Made by a program: the position numbers and the translations under genes
DNA from: DALYLB01 sp046154695
GTDB taxonomy: Bacteria > Acidobacteriota > Blastocatellia > RBC074
DNA length: 27,570 nt
Reading direction: 5' to 3'
Assembly: GCA_046154695.1 (NCBI GenBank)
Contig: JBJXFI010000146.1
Location: 1 to 27,570, forward strand
Shown here: positions 1 through 8,137 of the stretch, one piece after another
How the letters are laid out: each line of letters opens with the position of its first letter
How positions within the stretch are numbered: position 1 is the stretch's first letter
The notes under the pieces: model-generated
Seen by the model: only the letters and a program-made list of their open reading frames with translations
Databases searched by the model: none
What the model was told of the DNA's origin: nothing

Positions 1-24
1 CGCCTGAAGGCGGAACTCCAAACG

Positions 25-2139
25 CTATTGCTTGAACTGCGCGAATGTTTTGCCCTCTTCGGCCAGCTGCCTGAGCAGCGGCGCGGGCGTCCAGAGATCA
101 CCGTGCAGGGCATGGAATTCGCGGACGCGATCGTAAATCTTTTGGAGGCCGACGGTATCCGCATACCACATCGGACCGCCGCGCCAGGCCGGATAGCCGT
201 ATCCGTTGATGTAGATGATGTCGATATCGACGGCGCGCAGCGCGATTCCCTCCTCGAGAATCTTCGCGCCCTCGTTGATGAGGGCGTACTGGGTGCGTTC
301 GAGGATCTCCTCTTCGGTGATCGCGCGCCGCTCGATGCCGGCCTCCGCGGCGAGTTTCTCGATCAGGGCATCGACCTCGGGATCGGGAATGGCCTTGCGG
401 TTCTCATCGTACTTGTACCAACCGGCGCCGGTCTTCTGCCCGTATCGCCCCATTTCACAGAGGGCGTCGGCGACCATCGGATGGCGGAGGCCGGGGACGA
501 GCAGATGAGCGTGCTCCTTGCGAATGCGCCAGCCGACGTCCAGCCCGGCCAGATCTCCGACCGCCAGCGGGCCCATCGCCATGCCGAACTTGTAGAGCGC
601 GCCATCGACCTCCTGCGGCCGGGCGCCCTCTTCGACGAGGAACTGGGCTTCACGGCCGTATTGATGCAGCATGCGGTTTCCGACGAAGCCATAGCAGTTG
701 CCGACGAGTACGCCGACCTTCTTCAGCCGGCGGGCAAGCGCCATCGAGGTCGCGATGACCTCCTTGTTGGTCGCCTTGCCGCGAACGATTTCGAGCAGCC
801 GCATGACGTTCGCGGGGCTGAAATAGTGGTGGCCGATGACGAATTCGGGGCGGGAGGTCGCCGAGGCGATCTCGTCGATGTTGAGCGTCGAGGTGTTTGA
901 CGCAAGGACCGCGCCCGGGCGGGCGATGCGATCGAGTTCCCCGAAGACCTGTTTCTTTAGTTCCATCCCCTCGAAGACGGCCTCGGTGATGATATCGGCC
1001 TCTTCAAATCCGTCATACGTGAGCTGCGGCGTGATGAGGGCCATCCGTTGATCCATGACGGATTGCGGGAAGCGGCCCTTCCTGACCGAGTTCTCGTAAT
1101 TCCGGCGAATGGTCGCCATGCCGCGATCGAGAGCCTCCTGCGTCGTTTCGCGGATCCGGACCGGGATGCCGGCGTTGGCATAGTTCATCGCGATGCCGCC
1201 GCCCATGGTGCCCGCGCCGATGACGGCCGCTTTTTTGATCTCGATGAGAGGCGTCTCTTTCGGCACATCGGGGATCTTGGCGACTTCGCGCTCGCCGAAG
1301 AAGACATGGATCATCGCCTTGGACTGAGCCGAGTGCAGGCATTCCTGGAAGAGCTCCCGTTCGCGCCCGACGCCCTGGTCGAACGGGAGCCGGGTCGCCG
1401 CCTCGACGGCGTCGATCGCCGCGAGCGGAGCCATCATGCCGCGCGCCGTCTTGCGGGCGGCGGCGCGCGCCGCCTCGAAGATCGGCGCGTTGGCGGCCGC
1501 GTCCCCGAGCTTTTCGTTCCGTTCGCGGGTCTTCGGCGGGGTCTCGCCGGAAGCGATCTTCTCCCGTAAAAATTCGATCGCCCCCGCCAGCAGATCTCCC
1601 TCGACGACCCGATCGATGATGCCCAGTTCCAGGGCCTCGTTCGCCTTGATGGGATTGCCGTCCGCGCACATCTGCGTGGCGCGGGCGACGCCCGCGAGGC
1701 GCGGCAGTCGCTGCGTGCCGGCCGCGCCCGGAATCAGCCCCAGCTTCACCTCGGGCTGCCCCACCTGGGCCGATGCCACGGCCACGCGATAATGAAACCC
1801 CATTGCGACCTCCAACCCGCCGCCGAACGCCGTCCCATGAATTGCCGCCACCGTCGGCTTGGGGCAATCCTCGATCGATTTGATCACGGATAAAAAATTG
1901 ATCCCTTCCTTGCGCTGGCCCGACGTGATCTTTCCGAACTCGCGGATATCCGCGCCGGCGATAAAGGTCTGCCCCGCGCCGATCAGGATCGCGCCCTTGA
2001 TCGCGGCGTCCCGCGATACCTGCTCGATCGCCGCCGCGATGCCTTCGGGCACTCCGGGACTCAGCGCGTTCACGGGGGGATTCATGACGGTGATGACGCC
2101 GATCTCACCTTCCATGGTTAAAGAGACAAGCTCGCTCAT
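25..2139 (-). CDS. Bifunctional enoyl-CoA hydratase / 3-hydroxyacyl-CoA dehydrogenase (FadB/FadJ-like)
   Basis: This 704-residue protein should carry out two successive steps of fatty-acid beta-oxidation in the cytoplasm: hydration of trans-2-enoyl-CoA and NAD-dependent oxidation of 3-hydroxyacyl-CoA. Residues about 1-190 are a crotonase domain, with the oxyanion-hole stretch FIAGADIREF (59-68) and two candidate catalytic glutamates, E110 (GGGLE) and E130 (GQPEVKLGL). From about residue 302 comes the dehydrogenase part: GAGTMG (308-313) for NAD, S414 in SNTST, and the catalytic His-Glu pair H438 (HHYFSP) and E450. The length matches FadB, FadJ and peroxisomal multifunctional enzymes. The start is ATG with GGAG about 9 nt upstream. 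No thiolase gene (FadA/FadI) lies beside it in the window, but the stop codon is only 25 nt from the window edge, so a partner could follow outside. The family call is secure; chain-length preference cannot be read. Confidence 0.93.
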   Translation of the reverse strand: MSELVSLTMEGEIGVITVMNPPVNALSPGVPEGIAAAIEQVSRDAAIKGAILIGAGQTFIAGADIREFGKITSGQRKEGINFLSVIKSIEDCPKPTVAAIHGTAFGGGLEVAMGFHYRVAVASAQVGQPEVKLGLIPGAAGTQRLPRLAGVARATQMCADGNPIKANEALELGIIDRVVEGDLLAGAIEFLREKIASGETPPKTRERNEKLGDAAANAPIFEAARAAARKTARGMMAPLAAIDAVEAATRLPFDQGVGRERELFQECLHSAQSKAMIHVFFGEREVAKIPDVPKETPLIEIKKAAVIGAGTMGGGIAMNYANAGIPVRIRETTQEALDRGMATIRRNYENSVRKGRFPQSVMDQRMALITPQLTYDGFEEADIITEAVFEGMELKKQVFGELDRIARPGAVLASNTSTLNIDEIASATSRPEFVIGHHYFSPANVMRLLEIVRGKATNKEVIATSMALARRLKKVGVLVGNCYGFVGNRMLHQYGREAQFLVEEGARPQEVDGALYKFGMAMGPLAVGDLAGLDVGWRIRKEHAHLLVPGLRHPMVADALCEMGRYGQKTGAGWYKYDENRKAIPDPEVDALIEKLAAEAGIERRAITEEEILERTQYALINEGAKILEEGIALRAVDIDIIYINGYGYPAWRGGPMWYADTVGLQKIYDRVREFHALHGDLWTPAPLLRQLAEEGKTFAQFKQ

Positions 2140-2184
2140 TCGATGGTGCTCCTTGATGAAGGCAGCGCAGCCGTCCGGGCTGCG

Positions 2185-2736
2185 TTACCGGTGATTTTCA
2201 GGCGGATAAAGGGATTGCATCTCGTCGCGGAGGATCGCGTAAATCATCTCATCCATCACCTGATCCTCCTTGATGATGGCTTTGCGGAGGCGCGCCTCGA
2301 ACCGGAACCCGGCCTTCTCGAGCACGCGCATCGACCCGGGATTCCATTCCAGCACGCCCGCGTACACGCGCTGCAGCTTGAAATTCGCGAAGGCATACCT
2401 GGTCACGGCGCGCACGGCTTCGGTCATCACACCGCGGCCCCAGTGCTCTTCGCTCAGCCAGTAGCCGATCTCGGCGCCGCACCGGTGAATGTCCTCTTTG
2501 GGAACCAGCCCGATTCCGCCCACCGCCTCGCCATCGATGTCAATCGCGAAATTGGTCATCGGGTATTCCAATCCGGCATGGCCAATCCACCATTCGGCAT
2601 CCTGCCAGGTATAGGGATGCGGAAACTGATCGCGGACGTTCCGCCAGATCTTGTGGTTATTCGCGTGATGCACGAGCGATTGCTCGTCACCGGCGCGCCA
2701 TGGCCGAAGAAGGCAGCTTTTCAGTTGCAGTTCCAT
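2185..2736 (-). CDS. GNAT-family N-acetyltransferase, RimJ/RimL type
   Basis: A 183-residue acetyltransferase of the RimJ/RimL-like GNAT branch, which moves an acetyl group from acetyl-CoA to an amino group on a protein N-terminus, a small molecule or an antibiotic. Visible family features are LRPWRAGDEQSLVHHANN near the N-terminus, the strand pair FAIDIDGEAVGGIGLVP, and the acetyl-CoA loop region YWLSEEHWGRGVMTEAVRAV, followed by LQRVYAGVLEWNPGSMRVLEKAGF, which is typical of this branch. It lies only a few bases downstream of the PhyH-like gene on the same strand, so the two are probably co-transcribed. The substrate cannot be predicted from sequence. The length is normal for the family and nothing looks truncated. 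Confidence 0.9.
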   Translation of the reverse strand: MELQLKSCLLRPWRAGDEQSLVHHANNHKIWRNVRDQFPHPYTWQDAEWWIGHAGLEYPMTNFAIDIDGEAVGGIGLVPKEDIHRCGAEIGYWLSEEHWGRGVMTEAVRAVTRYAFANFKLQRVYAGVLEWNPGSMRVLEKAGFRFEARLRKAIIKEDQVMDEMIYAILRDEMQSLYPPENHR

Positions 2737-2739
2737 TAT

Positions 2740-3603
2740 TCATTCACTGAAACGATTGCTGTCAAATCCCCGGGGCGGCATCGCGGCGGACCGCCGCAGC
2801 CAATTCTCTTCGAGATACCGGCTGTCCTCCTCGATCAGGTGCAGTGTATACGCATGACGCGATTTCGGGGAGCGATTGGCATAACTCATGTGCGGCAGCA
2901 GCCCATGCAGAATCACGAGGGTTCCCTGCGCGACCTCCAGGGGGACGAGCGGAATATCGGGCCATGGAGTCTCGTCCATCACAGTCATCCGCGTGCCGCC
3001 CTGGGGGGTTCGCCCCCAACGCGATTTCAGGCCGAAGCGATGACCGCCGGGCAGCGCCCATAGACACCCGTTCTCCCGGGTCGCCTCCTCCAGCGCGAAC
3101 CAGAGCCCCGTCAAACTCATGGGGTCCGTCTGCAGGAAGGTCGCGTCCTGGTGGCAGGCGACCTCGCCGCCGATGTTCGGCTGCTTGAAGATATACATCG
3201 ATTGGATCAGCCGCGGCTGTCGATATCCGATCGCGGACGCAATCGCCGCGATCGCGGGCTTTCTGGAGAACCGATCGAAGAGCGGGTCGAGATCATGCAG
3301 CGCGTGCCCGATCTTATTGATCGATAGTTCCTTCGCCTGCTTCAGCCCGCCTCCCGGCGCAAAGGCGTCTTCTTCAAAAAAGAAGCGGATCCGATCCCCT
3401 GACGTCAGAAAGTACGCATCGCTGATGCGCGACTGCTCCCGCGTGGAGAAGATCGAGATCGCCTCCGCCGGATCGAAGGCCGCAACCATCTCTTCCGCCC
3501 GCGCCCGAAGCGCCTCGCACTCCTCCCGGCTCGCGATCCCCTCCACGACCAGAAATCCATCGCGCTCATATGACGCCAACTGCCTCGAACTTAGTCCACC
3601 CAT
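2740..3603 (-). CDS. Phytanoyl-CoA dioxygenase (PhyH) family Fe(II)/2-oxoglutarate oxygenase
   Basis: A 287-residue non-haem iron oxygenase of the PhyH family. The iron triad is visible as H151 and D153 in CHQDATF and H238 in LLPHMSYAN; R249 (KSRHAY) is placed to bind 2-oxoglutarate. The whole protein, from the opening MGGLSSRQLASYERDGFLVV through the closing arginine-rich tail, resembles PHYHD1-like members rather than the toxin or antibiotic tailoring branches. Its likely role is hydroxylation of a small acyl or lipid-like substrate in the cytoplasm, but the substrate is unknown. No Shine-Dalgarno sequence is seen before the ATG; the DNA just upstream is an unusual heptamer repeat, described separately. 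The gene ends 3 nt before the acetyltransferase start and is preceded by chrA on the same strand. Confidence 0.9.
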   Translation of the reverse strand: MGGLSSRQLASYERDGFLVVEGIASREECEALRARAEEMVAAFDPAEAISIFSTREQSRISDAYFLTSGDRIRFFFEEDAFAPGGGLKQAKELSINKIGHALHDLDPLFDRFSRKPAIAAIASAIGYRQPRLIQSMYIFKQPNIGGEVACHQDATFLQTDPMSLTGLWFALEEATRENGCLWALPGGHRFGLKSRWGRTPQGGTRMTVMDETPWPDIPLVPLEVAQGTLVILHGLLPHMSYANRSPKSRHAYTLHLIEEDSRYLEENWLRRSAAMPPRGFDSNRFSE

Positions 3604-3608
3604 AGCTC

Positions 3609-3650
3609 AAAACCGACAACAGACAACCGAAACCCGGCAACCGCCAACCG
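3609..3650. repeat. Heptanucleotide tandem repeat in the leader of the PhyH-like gene
   Basis: Six adjacent 7-bp units read, on the plus strand, AAAACCG, ACAACAG, ACAACCG, AAACCCG, GCAACCG and CCAACCG (consensus close to ACAACCG). They sit in perfect register in the 55-bp gap between the chrA stop and the PhyH-like ATG, ending about 5 nt before that start on the minus strand. The array therefore occupies the place where a ribosome binding site would be expected. A degenerate seventh unit may follow at 3651-3657. Confidence 0.7.
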
Positions 3651-3658
3651 GCCACCAT

Positions 3659-5164
3659 TCACAGATGCAACCAACTGATCAGCCCGCGCGAGATCGCCCA
3701 TTGCAGCAGACCGCAGCCGAAGATGATAACGACGGGATGCAGCGTCGCCCGGAGCATCAGCAGAAAAGCGAGCGTGGCGATGCCGAATCCCGTGGGGCTC
3801 AAGCCGGACTTCGCCAGGCTCACGCCGGCGGCGGCGAGCATGCCCACGACGGCCGGCGCGACTCCGGCAAGGAAGGCCTGCACGTGAAAGTTTGTGCGAA
3901 ACCGGTTGATCGAGGTGCCCGCGACCACCGTCATCACGAACGAAGGGAAGAAGGCCGCGATGGTCGTCGCGATCGCGCCGACGACGCCCGCCACCTTGTA
4001 TCCGATGAAGGTCGCCGTGATCAACACCGGTCCCGGTGTGATCTGCCCAAAGGCCATGCCGTCGGCGAAGGCCTGATGATCCATCCAGCGATGCACCTCG
4101 ACGACATCGGTCTCGATCTGCGGAATCATGACGAACCCGCCGCCGAAGGTCACCGATCCGATGCGCAGAAAGATCATTGACAACTGCCAGACCGTCAAGA
4201 GCTTTGAAAAGATGGGCCAGGCGAACAACAGCAGGAGGAAAGGCGCGAAGGAGCGGAGTTTCCCTGTGACGCCCGATTTCCCCGCGATGGGGACGAAGGG
4301 GCGCTTCCCATCCTCCTGCTCCGGTGAATCGGGAGCGGATTTCTCGGAAGCGGATTTCTGCGGAAGCGACGTCTCGACCTTGTAATCGCCGGTCAGGCGG
4401 TCGTTGCTGTCCATCATGTCGGCGGCGTTCTGCCGCGCCTGCTGTTCGGCGGCGAGCGAGCGGGCGCTGCCCTGCCGATCCTTGCGAAGCTGCTGCCGCA
4501 CGTGCTGCCGCGCGCGGGTCTTGTAGGAACGAATCAGAATGCCGATGATCCCCGCCAGCAGCACGACCTCGGCCACCGTTGTCTGCGAAAAGATAAGCAT
4601 GAAGCCGACCGCGACCCCCAGCTCCAGGTGCCATTGCTGCTGCATCGCCGTCTTGCCGAGTTTCACCACCGTGGCCGCAATCAGTCCGACGACCGCGGCA
4701 TTGAACCCCTGAAAGACCCGCTGCGCATCCGCGAATTGAATCAGATGATTGTGCGCGATCGTCAACCCGATCATCAGCAGAAACGAAGGAAAGATGAAAC
4801 TGGAGACCGATACCAGGGCGCCGCGAATGCCTCCGAGTTTCAAGCCGATATAGGTGATCGCGTTGGCGGCGTTCGCGCCGGGCAGGCTCTGCGCCAGCGA
4901 GACCGCGTCGAGGAACTCCTCTTCGCTCAGCCAGCGTCGCTCGCGAACGACCAACTGGCGAATCTGCGCGATGACCGCGACTCCGCCTCCGAACCCCGTC
5001 GCGCCGACCTTGAGAAACGTTCGCGCCATCGACCGCCATTCCGCGCCCGGGGCCTCCGGCACGAACTGCTCCGCAATCCAGTCGCGAAGCTGCCCGAAGC
5101 TCCGCAATAGAATCGTTTTCAATTCCTTGATCTGCCCTCTCTCGCTCACAGTTCTTCGCTCCAC
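3659..5164 (-). CDS. chrA: Chromate efflux transporter, two-domain CHR family
   Basis: A 501-residue inner-membrane protein with the two homologous halves of long-chain CHR transporters, which export chromate, probably in exchange for protons. The first half (about residues 46-213) carries GFGGGVAVIAQIRQ (57-70) and QSLPGANAANAITYIG; the second (about 306-501) carries VTFGGGFVMIPQIE and GQITPGPVLITATFIGY. Between them lies a hydrophilic, charged segment of about 90 residues (214-305), which is longer than I would expect. The start chosen is GTG at the 5' end of the open frame; a later in-frame ATG at residue 46 (MARTFLKVG) would give a protein closer to the core family. The gene is divergent from the F420-dependent reductase gene across a 97-bp gap. 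Some CHR proteins lack demonstrated chromate activity, so the function is a family-level call. Confidence 0.88.
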   Translation of the reverse strand: MERRTVSERGQIKELKTILLRSFGQLRDWIAEQFVPEAPGAEWRSMARTFLKVGATGFGGGVAVIAQIRQLVVRERRWLSEEEFLDAVSLAQSLPGANAANAITYIGLKLGGIRGALVSVSSFIFPSFLLMIGLTIAHNHLIQFADAQRVFQGFNAAVVGLIAATVVKLGKTAMQQQWHLELGVAVGFMLIFSQTTVAEVVLLAGIIGILIRSYKTRARQHVRQQLRKDRQGSARSLAAEQQARQNAADMMDSNDRLTGDYKVETSLPQKSASEKSAPDSPEQEDGKRPFVPIAGKSGVTGKLRSFAPFLLLLFAWPIFSKLLTVWQLSMIFLRIGSVTFGGGFVMIPQIETDVVEVHRWMDHQAFADGMAFGQITPGPVLITATFIGYKVAGVVGAIATTIAAFFPSFVMTVVAGTSINRFRTNFHVQAFLAGVAPAVVGMLAAAGVSLAKSGLSPTGFGIATLAFLLMLRATLHPVVIIFGCGLLQWAISRGLISWLHL

Positions 5165-5248
5165 TCCATGCTCCGTTTCAAACGTCGCCGATGAATCGGC
5201 TCTTCCGGCCTGCTCCTTCTGGCATTCGTGCGTCGTGAGGCGGGGTGC

Positions 5249-5254
5249 TACAAT
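5249..5254 (+). promoter_or_regulatory. Candidate -10 box (TACAAT) directly before the F420 reductase start
   Basis: TACAAT is one mismatch from the sigma-70 consensus TATAAT and lies 7 nt before the ATG at 5262. If used, transcription would start at or very near the start codon, giving a leaderless message. No convincing -35 hexamer is seen at the usual distance, so this is a tentative call. Confidence 0.35.
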
Positions 5255-5261
5255 TCAGGTT

Positions 5262-5936
5262 ATGTCGAATCAACGAGTAGCTATTATCGGCGGTACGGGC
5301 GATCAGGGCAAAGGTCTGGGGCTCCGCTGGGCGCGAGCCGGATTTGAAATCATCATCGGTTCCCGCGACGCGGAGCGCGCGCAGGGAGCGGCCGCGGAGA
5401 TGCGGGAATTTCTCGGCGGCGGGCCGTCGATTACGGGCATGGCCAATGGGGACGCGGCCGCGGACGCGCCGATCGTCGTTCTGACCGTCCCCTTCGCGGC
5501 GCAGATCGCCACGCTCAAGCAGATCACGTCCCGGCTGCGGCCCGGCGCCCTGCTGGTCGACGTCACCGTTCCCCTCGAACCGGCCGTGGGCGGCAAGCCG
5601 ACCCGCATTCTGGGCGTCTGGGCCGGATCGGCCGCGGAACAGTGCGCCGAGTTCGCCCCCGAAGGAACCCGGATCGTTTCCGCCTTCCAGAATGTGGCCG
5701 CCGATGCCCTGACCGATCTCGCCCGCGATGTCGATTGCGACATCATTGTCTGCGGAGACGACAAATCCTCGCGCGAACAGGTCAGAACGCTGGTCGAGGC
5801 CATCCCGGGATGCGGCTTTGTCGACGGCGGCCCGCTCACCAATTCCCGAACCGTCGAGGCGATGACCGCGCTGCTCATCGGCATAAACATCCGAAATAAA
5901 GCCCACACCGGCATCCGAATCACGGGCCTGAAATAG
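5262..5936 (+). CDS. npdG: NADPH-dependent F420 reductase
   Basis: A 224-residue Rossmann-fold enzyme of the NADPH:coenzyme F420 oxidoreductase family, which moves hydride between NADPH and the deazaflavin F420 in the cytoplasm. The N-terminus VAIIGGTGDQGKGLGLRWA holds the dinucleotide-binding glycine loop, and IIGSRD (31-36) is the stretch that contacts the NADPH phosphate in the family. The C-terminal half keeps the typical VSAFQNVAADAL and CGDDKSSREQV segments and ends in the family-like LLIGINIRNKAHTGIRITG. I chose ATG 5262 because conserved sequence begins immediately there, although the frame is open far upstream. No other F420 gene is in the window. A related role as a general NADP-dependent oxidoreductase cannot be excluded. 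The gene lies alone on the plus strand between minus-strand neighbours. Confidence 0.88.
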   Translation: MSNQRVAIIGGTGDQGKGLGLRWARAGFEIIIGSRDAERAQGAAAEMREFLGGGPSITGMANGDAAADAPIVVLTVPFAAQIATLKQITSRLRPGALLVDVTVPLEPAVGGKPTRILGVWAGSAAEQCAEFAPEGTRIVSAFQNVAADALTDLARDVDCDIIVCGDDKSSREQVRTLVEAIPGCGFVDGGPLTNSRTVEAMTALLIGINIRNKAHTGIRITGLK

Positions 5937-5952
5937 CCCCGTTCGACAAAGA

Positions 5953-6003
5953 GGCCGCGCAATCGCCGGTGGAGCGATCCGCCCCGCCGGCGCCTGCGCG
6001 GCC
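5953..6003. terminator. Bidirectional terminator-like hairpin between convergent genes
   Basis: GGCCGCGCA (5953-5961) pairs perfectly with TGCGCGGCC (5995-6003); inside, CGCCGG pairs with CCGGCG after a 2x2 internal loop. The structure lies between the convergent ends of npdG and the helix-hairpin-helix gene. No T-tract follows on either side, so it may slow or protect transcripts rather than act as a classical intrinsic terminator. Confidence 0.45.
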
Positions 6004-6034
6004 CGCGTTCCCTCCGGTGCTTCCACTTGCCAGC

Positions 6035-6373
6035 TTACTTCTGCTTCGCGATCACCTTCGCCTGGAACTTGGCGTAAACGGCCTTGGGAACGATGCCCTT
6101 GCTGGTCAGCTCGTTCTTCATCTTGTACGGGCGCCCCTTGATGATCTTGTCCGCGTAAGCTTCACCGACGCCCGGCAGGGCAACCAGTTGATCCCGCGTG
6201 GCGGTGTTCAGATCGAGCAGCTCTTCGGCTTTCGGGGCGGGCTTGGCCTTCTCCACGGGCTTCGGCCCCGCCTTCCCCGCGGGCTTCGCCTGGCTCAGCC
6301 CGGCCGCCGTCAACCCCATCGCAAATAGACACGCGAGGCCAAGCCCCACGACGCTCGACGCCAGTATCTTCAT
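6035..6373 (-). CDS. Exported helix-hairpin-helix (ComEA-like) protein
   Basis: A 112-residue small protein. Residues 1-28 form a signal peptide with a hydrophobic core (ILASSVVGLGLACLFAMGLTAAG). A Lys/Pro/Ala-rich spacer follows (29-50), then a helix-hairpin-helix unit beginning LLDLNTATRDQLVALPGVGEAYADKII, the pattern found in ComEA and in many small exported DNA-binding-type proteins. ComEA binds double-stranded DNA during natural uptake, but many stand-alone proteins of this form have no known role, so competence is only one possibility. The ATG overlaps the stop codon of the upstream NIPSNAP gene (TAATG), with a good AAGGAG site 8 nt before it, so the two are translationally coupled. Confidence 0.85.
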   Translation of the reverse strand: MKILASSVVGLGLACLFAMGLTAAGLSQAKPAGKAGPKPVEKAKPAPKAEELLDLNTATRDQLVALPGVGEAYADKIIKGRPYKMKNELTSKGIVPKAVYAKFQAKVIAKQK

Positions 6374-6729
6374 TATGGATTCTCCTTATTGGTGGTTTGG
6401 ATCAGGGGGGATTTCATCATCCTCTCGCCGGGAAGCGAGGGCTCGAAGAGGGAGAGCTTTTCGTCCTCGACCATCGGGCCGGTGATCTCGAATATCTCCC
6501 GCAACCGGGGATCGGCCATCAGCCGGCGCCAGCGTTCGTCGAAATCGGCGAGCGAGTCGAACTCCCAGAGTTCGAGATACTCCTGCGCATCCCCGACGAT
6601 CGTTCGCCAGATTCCCCAGAAACGGAAGCCATGCTCCCGAATCAGCGGCAGCGTGCGATCGGCATAGGTTCGGTCGTATTCGGCCACGTGATGCGCCCGA
6701 AGCTTGTACGAGATTTTCAGCAGCACCAT
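6373..6729 (-). CDS. NIPSNAP-family protein
   Basis: A 118-residue protein that reads as a NIPSNAP-type ferredoxin-like fold: MVLLKISYKLRAHHVAEYDRTY at the start, then FRFWGIWRTIVGDAQEYLELWEFDSLADFDERWRRLMADP, the central signature of the family. Bacterial members are small cytoplasmic proteins usually of unknown function, related in fold to the alpha/beta-barrel monooxygenases. No clear ribosome binding site is seen before the ATG. Its stop codon overlaps the start of the following helix-hairpin-helix gene, so both are probably on one transcript. No function beyond the family can be stated. Confidence 0.8.
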   Translation of the reverse strand: MVLLKISYKLRAHHVAEYDRTYADRTLPLIREHGFRFWGIWRTIVGDAQEYLELWEFDSLADFDERWRRLMADPRLREIFEITGPMVEDEKLSLFEPSLPGERMMKSPLIQTTNKENP

Positions 6730-6835
6730 AACAACGACAGACGGCGTAATCGGGGAGACAATGCGATGGGCGCGCGCGATGGCGCGAGTTCAGGCAAATA
6801 CGCAACCATCGGACGAGGGGAATGACTCCTTCATC

Positions 6836-8137
6836 TCAGGCGGGAAGCCCATTTTGAATCACCCGCTCCATCACTTCGGCGAAGGTGTCGATCTCCCGCA
6901 CGGTCGTGTAGATATTGGGCGTGATGCGAATGCCCTCGAATTCGTCATGTTTGATGGGCGTCGTGATGATGCGGTGTTCATTCATCAGATAGGCGCCGAG
7001 TTTGCCGTGGTCCAGCCCCGCGATGCTGACATTGGCCAGCCCGCACGACTGTTTCGGATCGAACGGCGTGAGCAGCCGGACTCCCTTGAGCGGCTCCAAC
7101 CGCTTTGCCCAGCGATGGAAGAGGTACCGCAGCCGGGCGGCCTTTCGCTCCGCGCCGATCCCTTCGTGGAAGGTGAGCGCTTCGGCAATGCTCAGGGCAT
7201 TCGCCGACGGATGCGTGCCGATCTCCTCGAACTTGCGGATGTTGTCCGACGTCGGTTTCTCGGCGGCCATCAACGGCCAGAGGCCGGGGATCTTCGATTT
7301 GCGGACATACAGGAATCCCGTGCCGAACGGAGCGAGCAGCCACTTGTGCAGGCTCGTGCCGTAATAGTCGCAATCGAGATCTCCGTGCTTGAAAGGGAAA
7401 TGGGCGAATGCATGCGCGCCGTCGACGATCGCCTCGATGCCCCGTTCTCGCGCCATCTGGCAGAGTCGTTTTACCGGGAAGATCTGCCCCGTCAAGTTGG
7501 TGATGTGGCAGAAATGGATGACGCGCGTGGCGGGCGTGATGTTCCGTTCGATGATCTCCGCCAGTTGCTCCTGATTTCGAGGCGGCGTCGGGAACGAGAC
7601 CATGCGCAGCTTGATCCCGTTTCGCATCTCGCGCTGCCGCCAGGTCGAGAGCATGCGGGGATAGTCCTGATTGGTCGTCAACACCTCGTCCCCGGGCTTG
7701 AGATCCAGGCCGAGCTGGCAGATCTCCAGGGCCTCGCTCGCATTGCGCGTGATGGCCATCTCCTCCGGGTCACACCCAAAGGCGTTCGCCAGCCGCTTGC
7801 GCACGCTCTCGATCTGCGGGTCCAGAATCCGCCACATCGTGTACACCGGCGCCTGATTGGAAAACTCCAGATACCGCCGCATCGCCTCCTGCACCACGCG
7901 CGGCGACGGCGACACCCCGCCGTTGTTCAGGTTGATCAGAGATCGGTCCACCGTGAACGCCCGCTGAATCTCGAACCAGAAGTCCTCATCCATCGCGATG
8001 TCTTCCGGCGTTCGCCCCGAGACGTGCCGCACCGCGTCCAACGCATGCGCCATCCCCTCCTCCCCGGCAAAACTCGCCGTCATCACGCCCGCCGTCCCCG
8101 TCGCTGCATGCTTCAAAAATGATCTTCGAGTGAACAT
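6836..8137 (-). CDS. Tat-exported class V aminotransferase (isopenicillin-N-epimerase-like PLP enzyme)
   Basis: A 433-residue fold-type I PLP enzyme of the class V aminotransferase/cysteine desulfurase superfamily, closest in feel to isopenicillin N epimerase-like members. The PLP lysine is K265 in TSLHKWLLAP, with D239 and H242 in IVDGAHAF as cofactor-ring contacts. The N-terminus MFTRRSFLKHAATGTAGVMTASFA is a twin-arginine signal, so the enzyme should be exported already folded with its cofactor. I placed the start at ATG 8137, with GGAGG 5 nt upstream, rather than at the far 5' end of the open frame, because that choice exposes the Tat signal. The substrate (amino acid, sulfur compound or peptide) cannot be inferred. 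It lies about 100 bp upstream of the NIPSNAP pair on the same strand. Confidence 0.88.
   Translation of the reverse strand: MFTRRSFLKHAATGTAGVMTASFAGEEGMAHALDAVRHVSGRTPEDIAMDEDFWFEIQRAFTVDRSLINLNNGGVSPSPRVVQEAMRRYLEFSNQAPVYTMWRILDPQIESVRKRLANAFGCDPEEMAITRNASEALEICQLGLDLKPGDEVLTTNQDYPRMLSTWRQREMRNGIKLRMVSFPTPPRNQEQLAEIIERNITPATRVIHFCHITNLTGQIFPVKRLCQMARERGIEAIVDGAHAFAHFPFKHGDLDCDYYGTSLHKWLLAPFGTGFLYVRKSKIPGLWPLMAAEKPTSDNIRKFEEIGTHPSANALSIAEALTFHEGIGAERKAARLRYLFHRWAKRLEPLKGVRLLTPFDPKQSCGLANVSIAGLDHGKLGAYLMNEHRIITTPIKHDEFEGIRITPNIYTTVREIDTFAEVMERVIQNGLPA

Noticed and set aside
1013..1867. A 284-residue open frame on the minus strand inside the beta-oxidation gene
   Set aside because: It is an out-of-frame shadow rich in Arg and Gly with no domain, typical for high-GC DNA, while the overlapping frame has full catalytic motifs.
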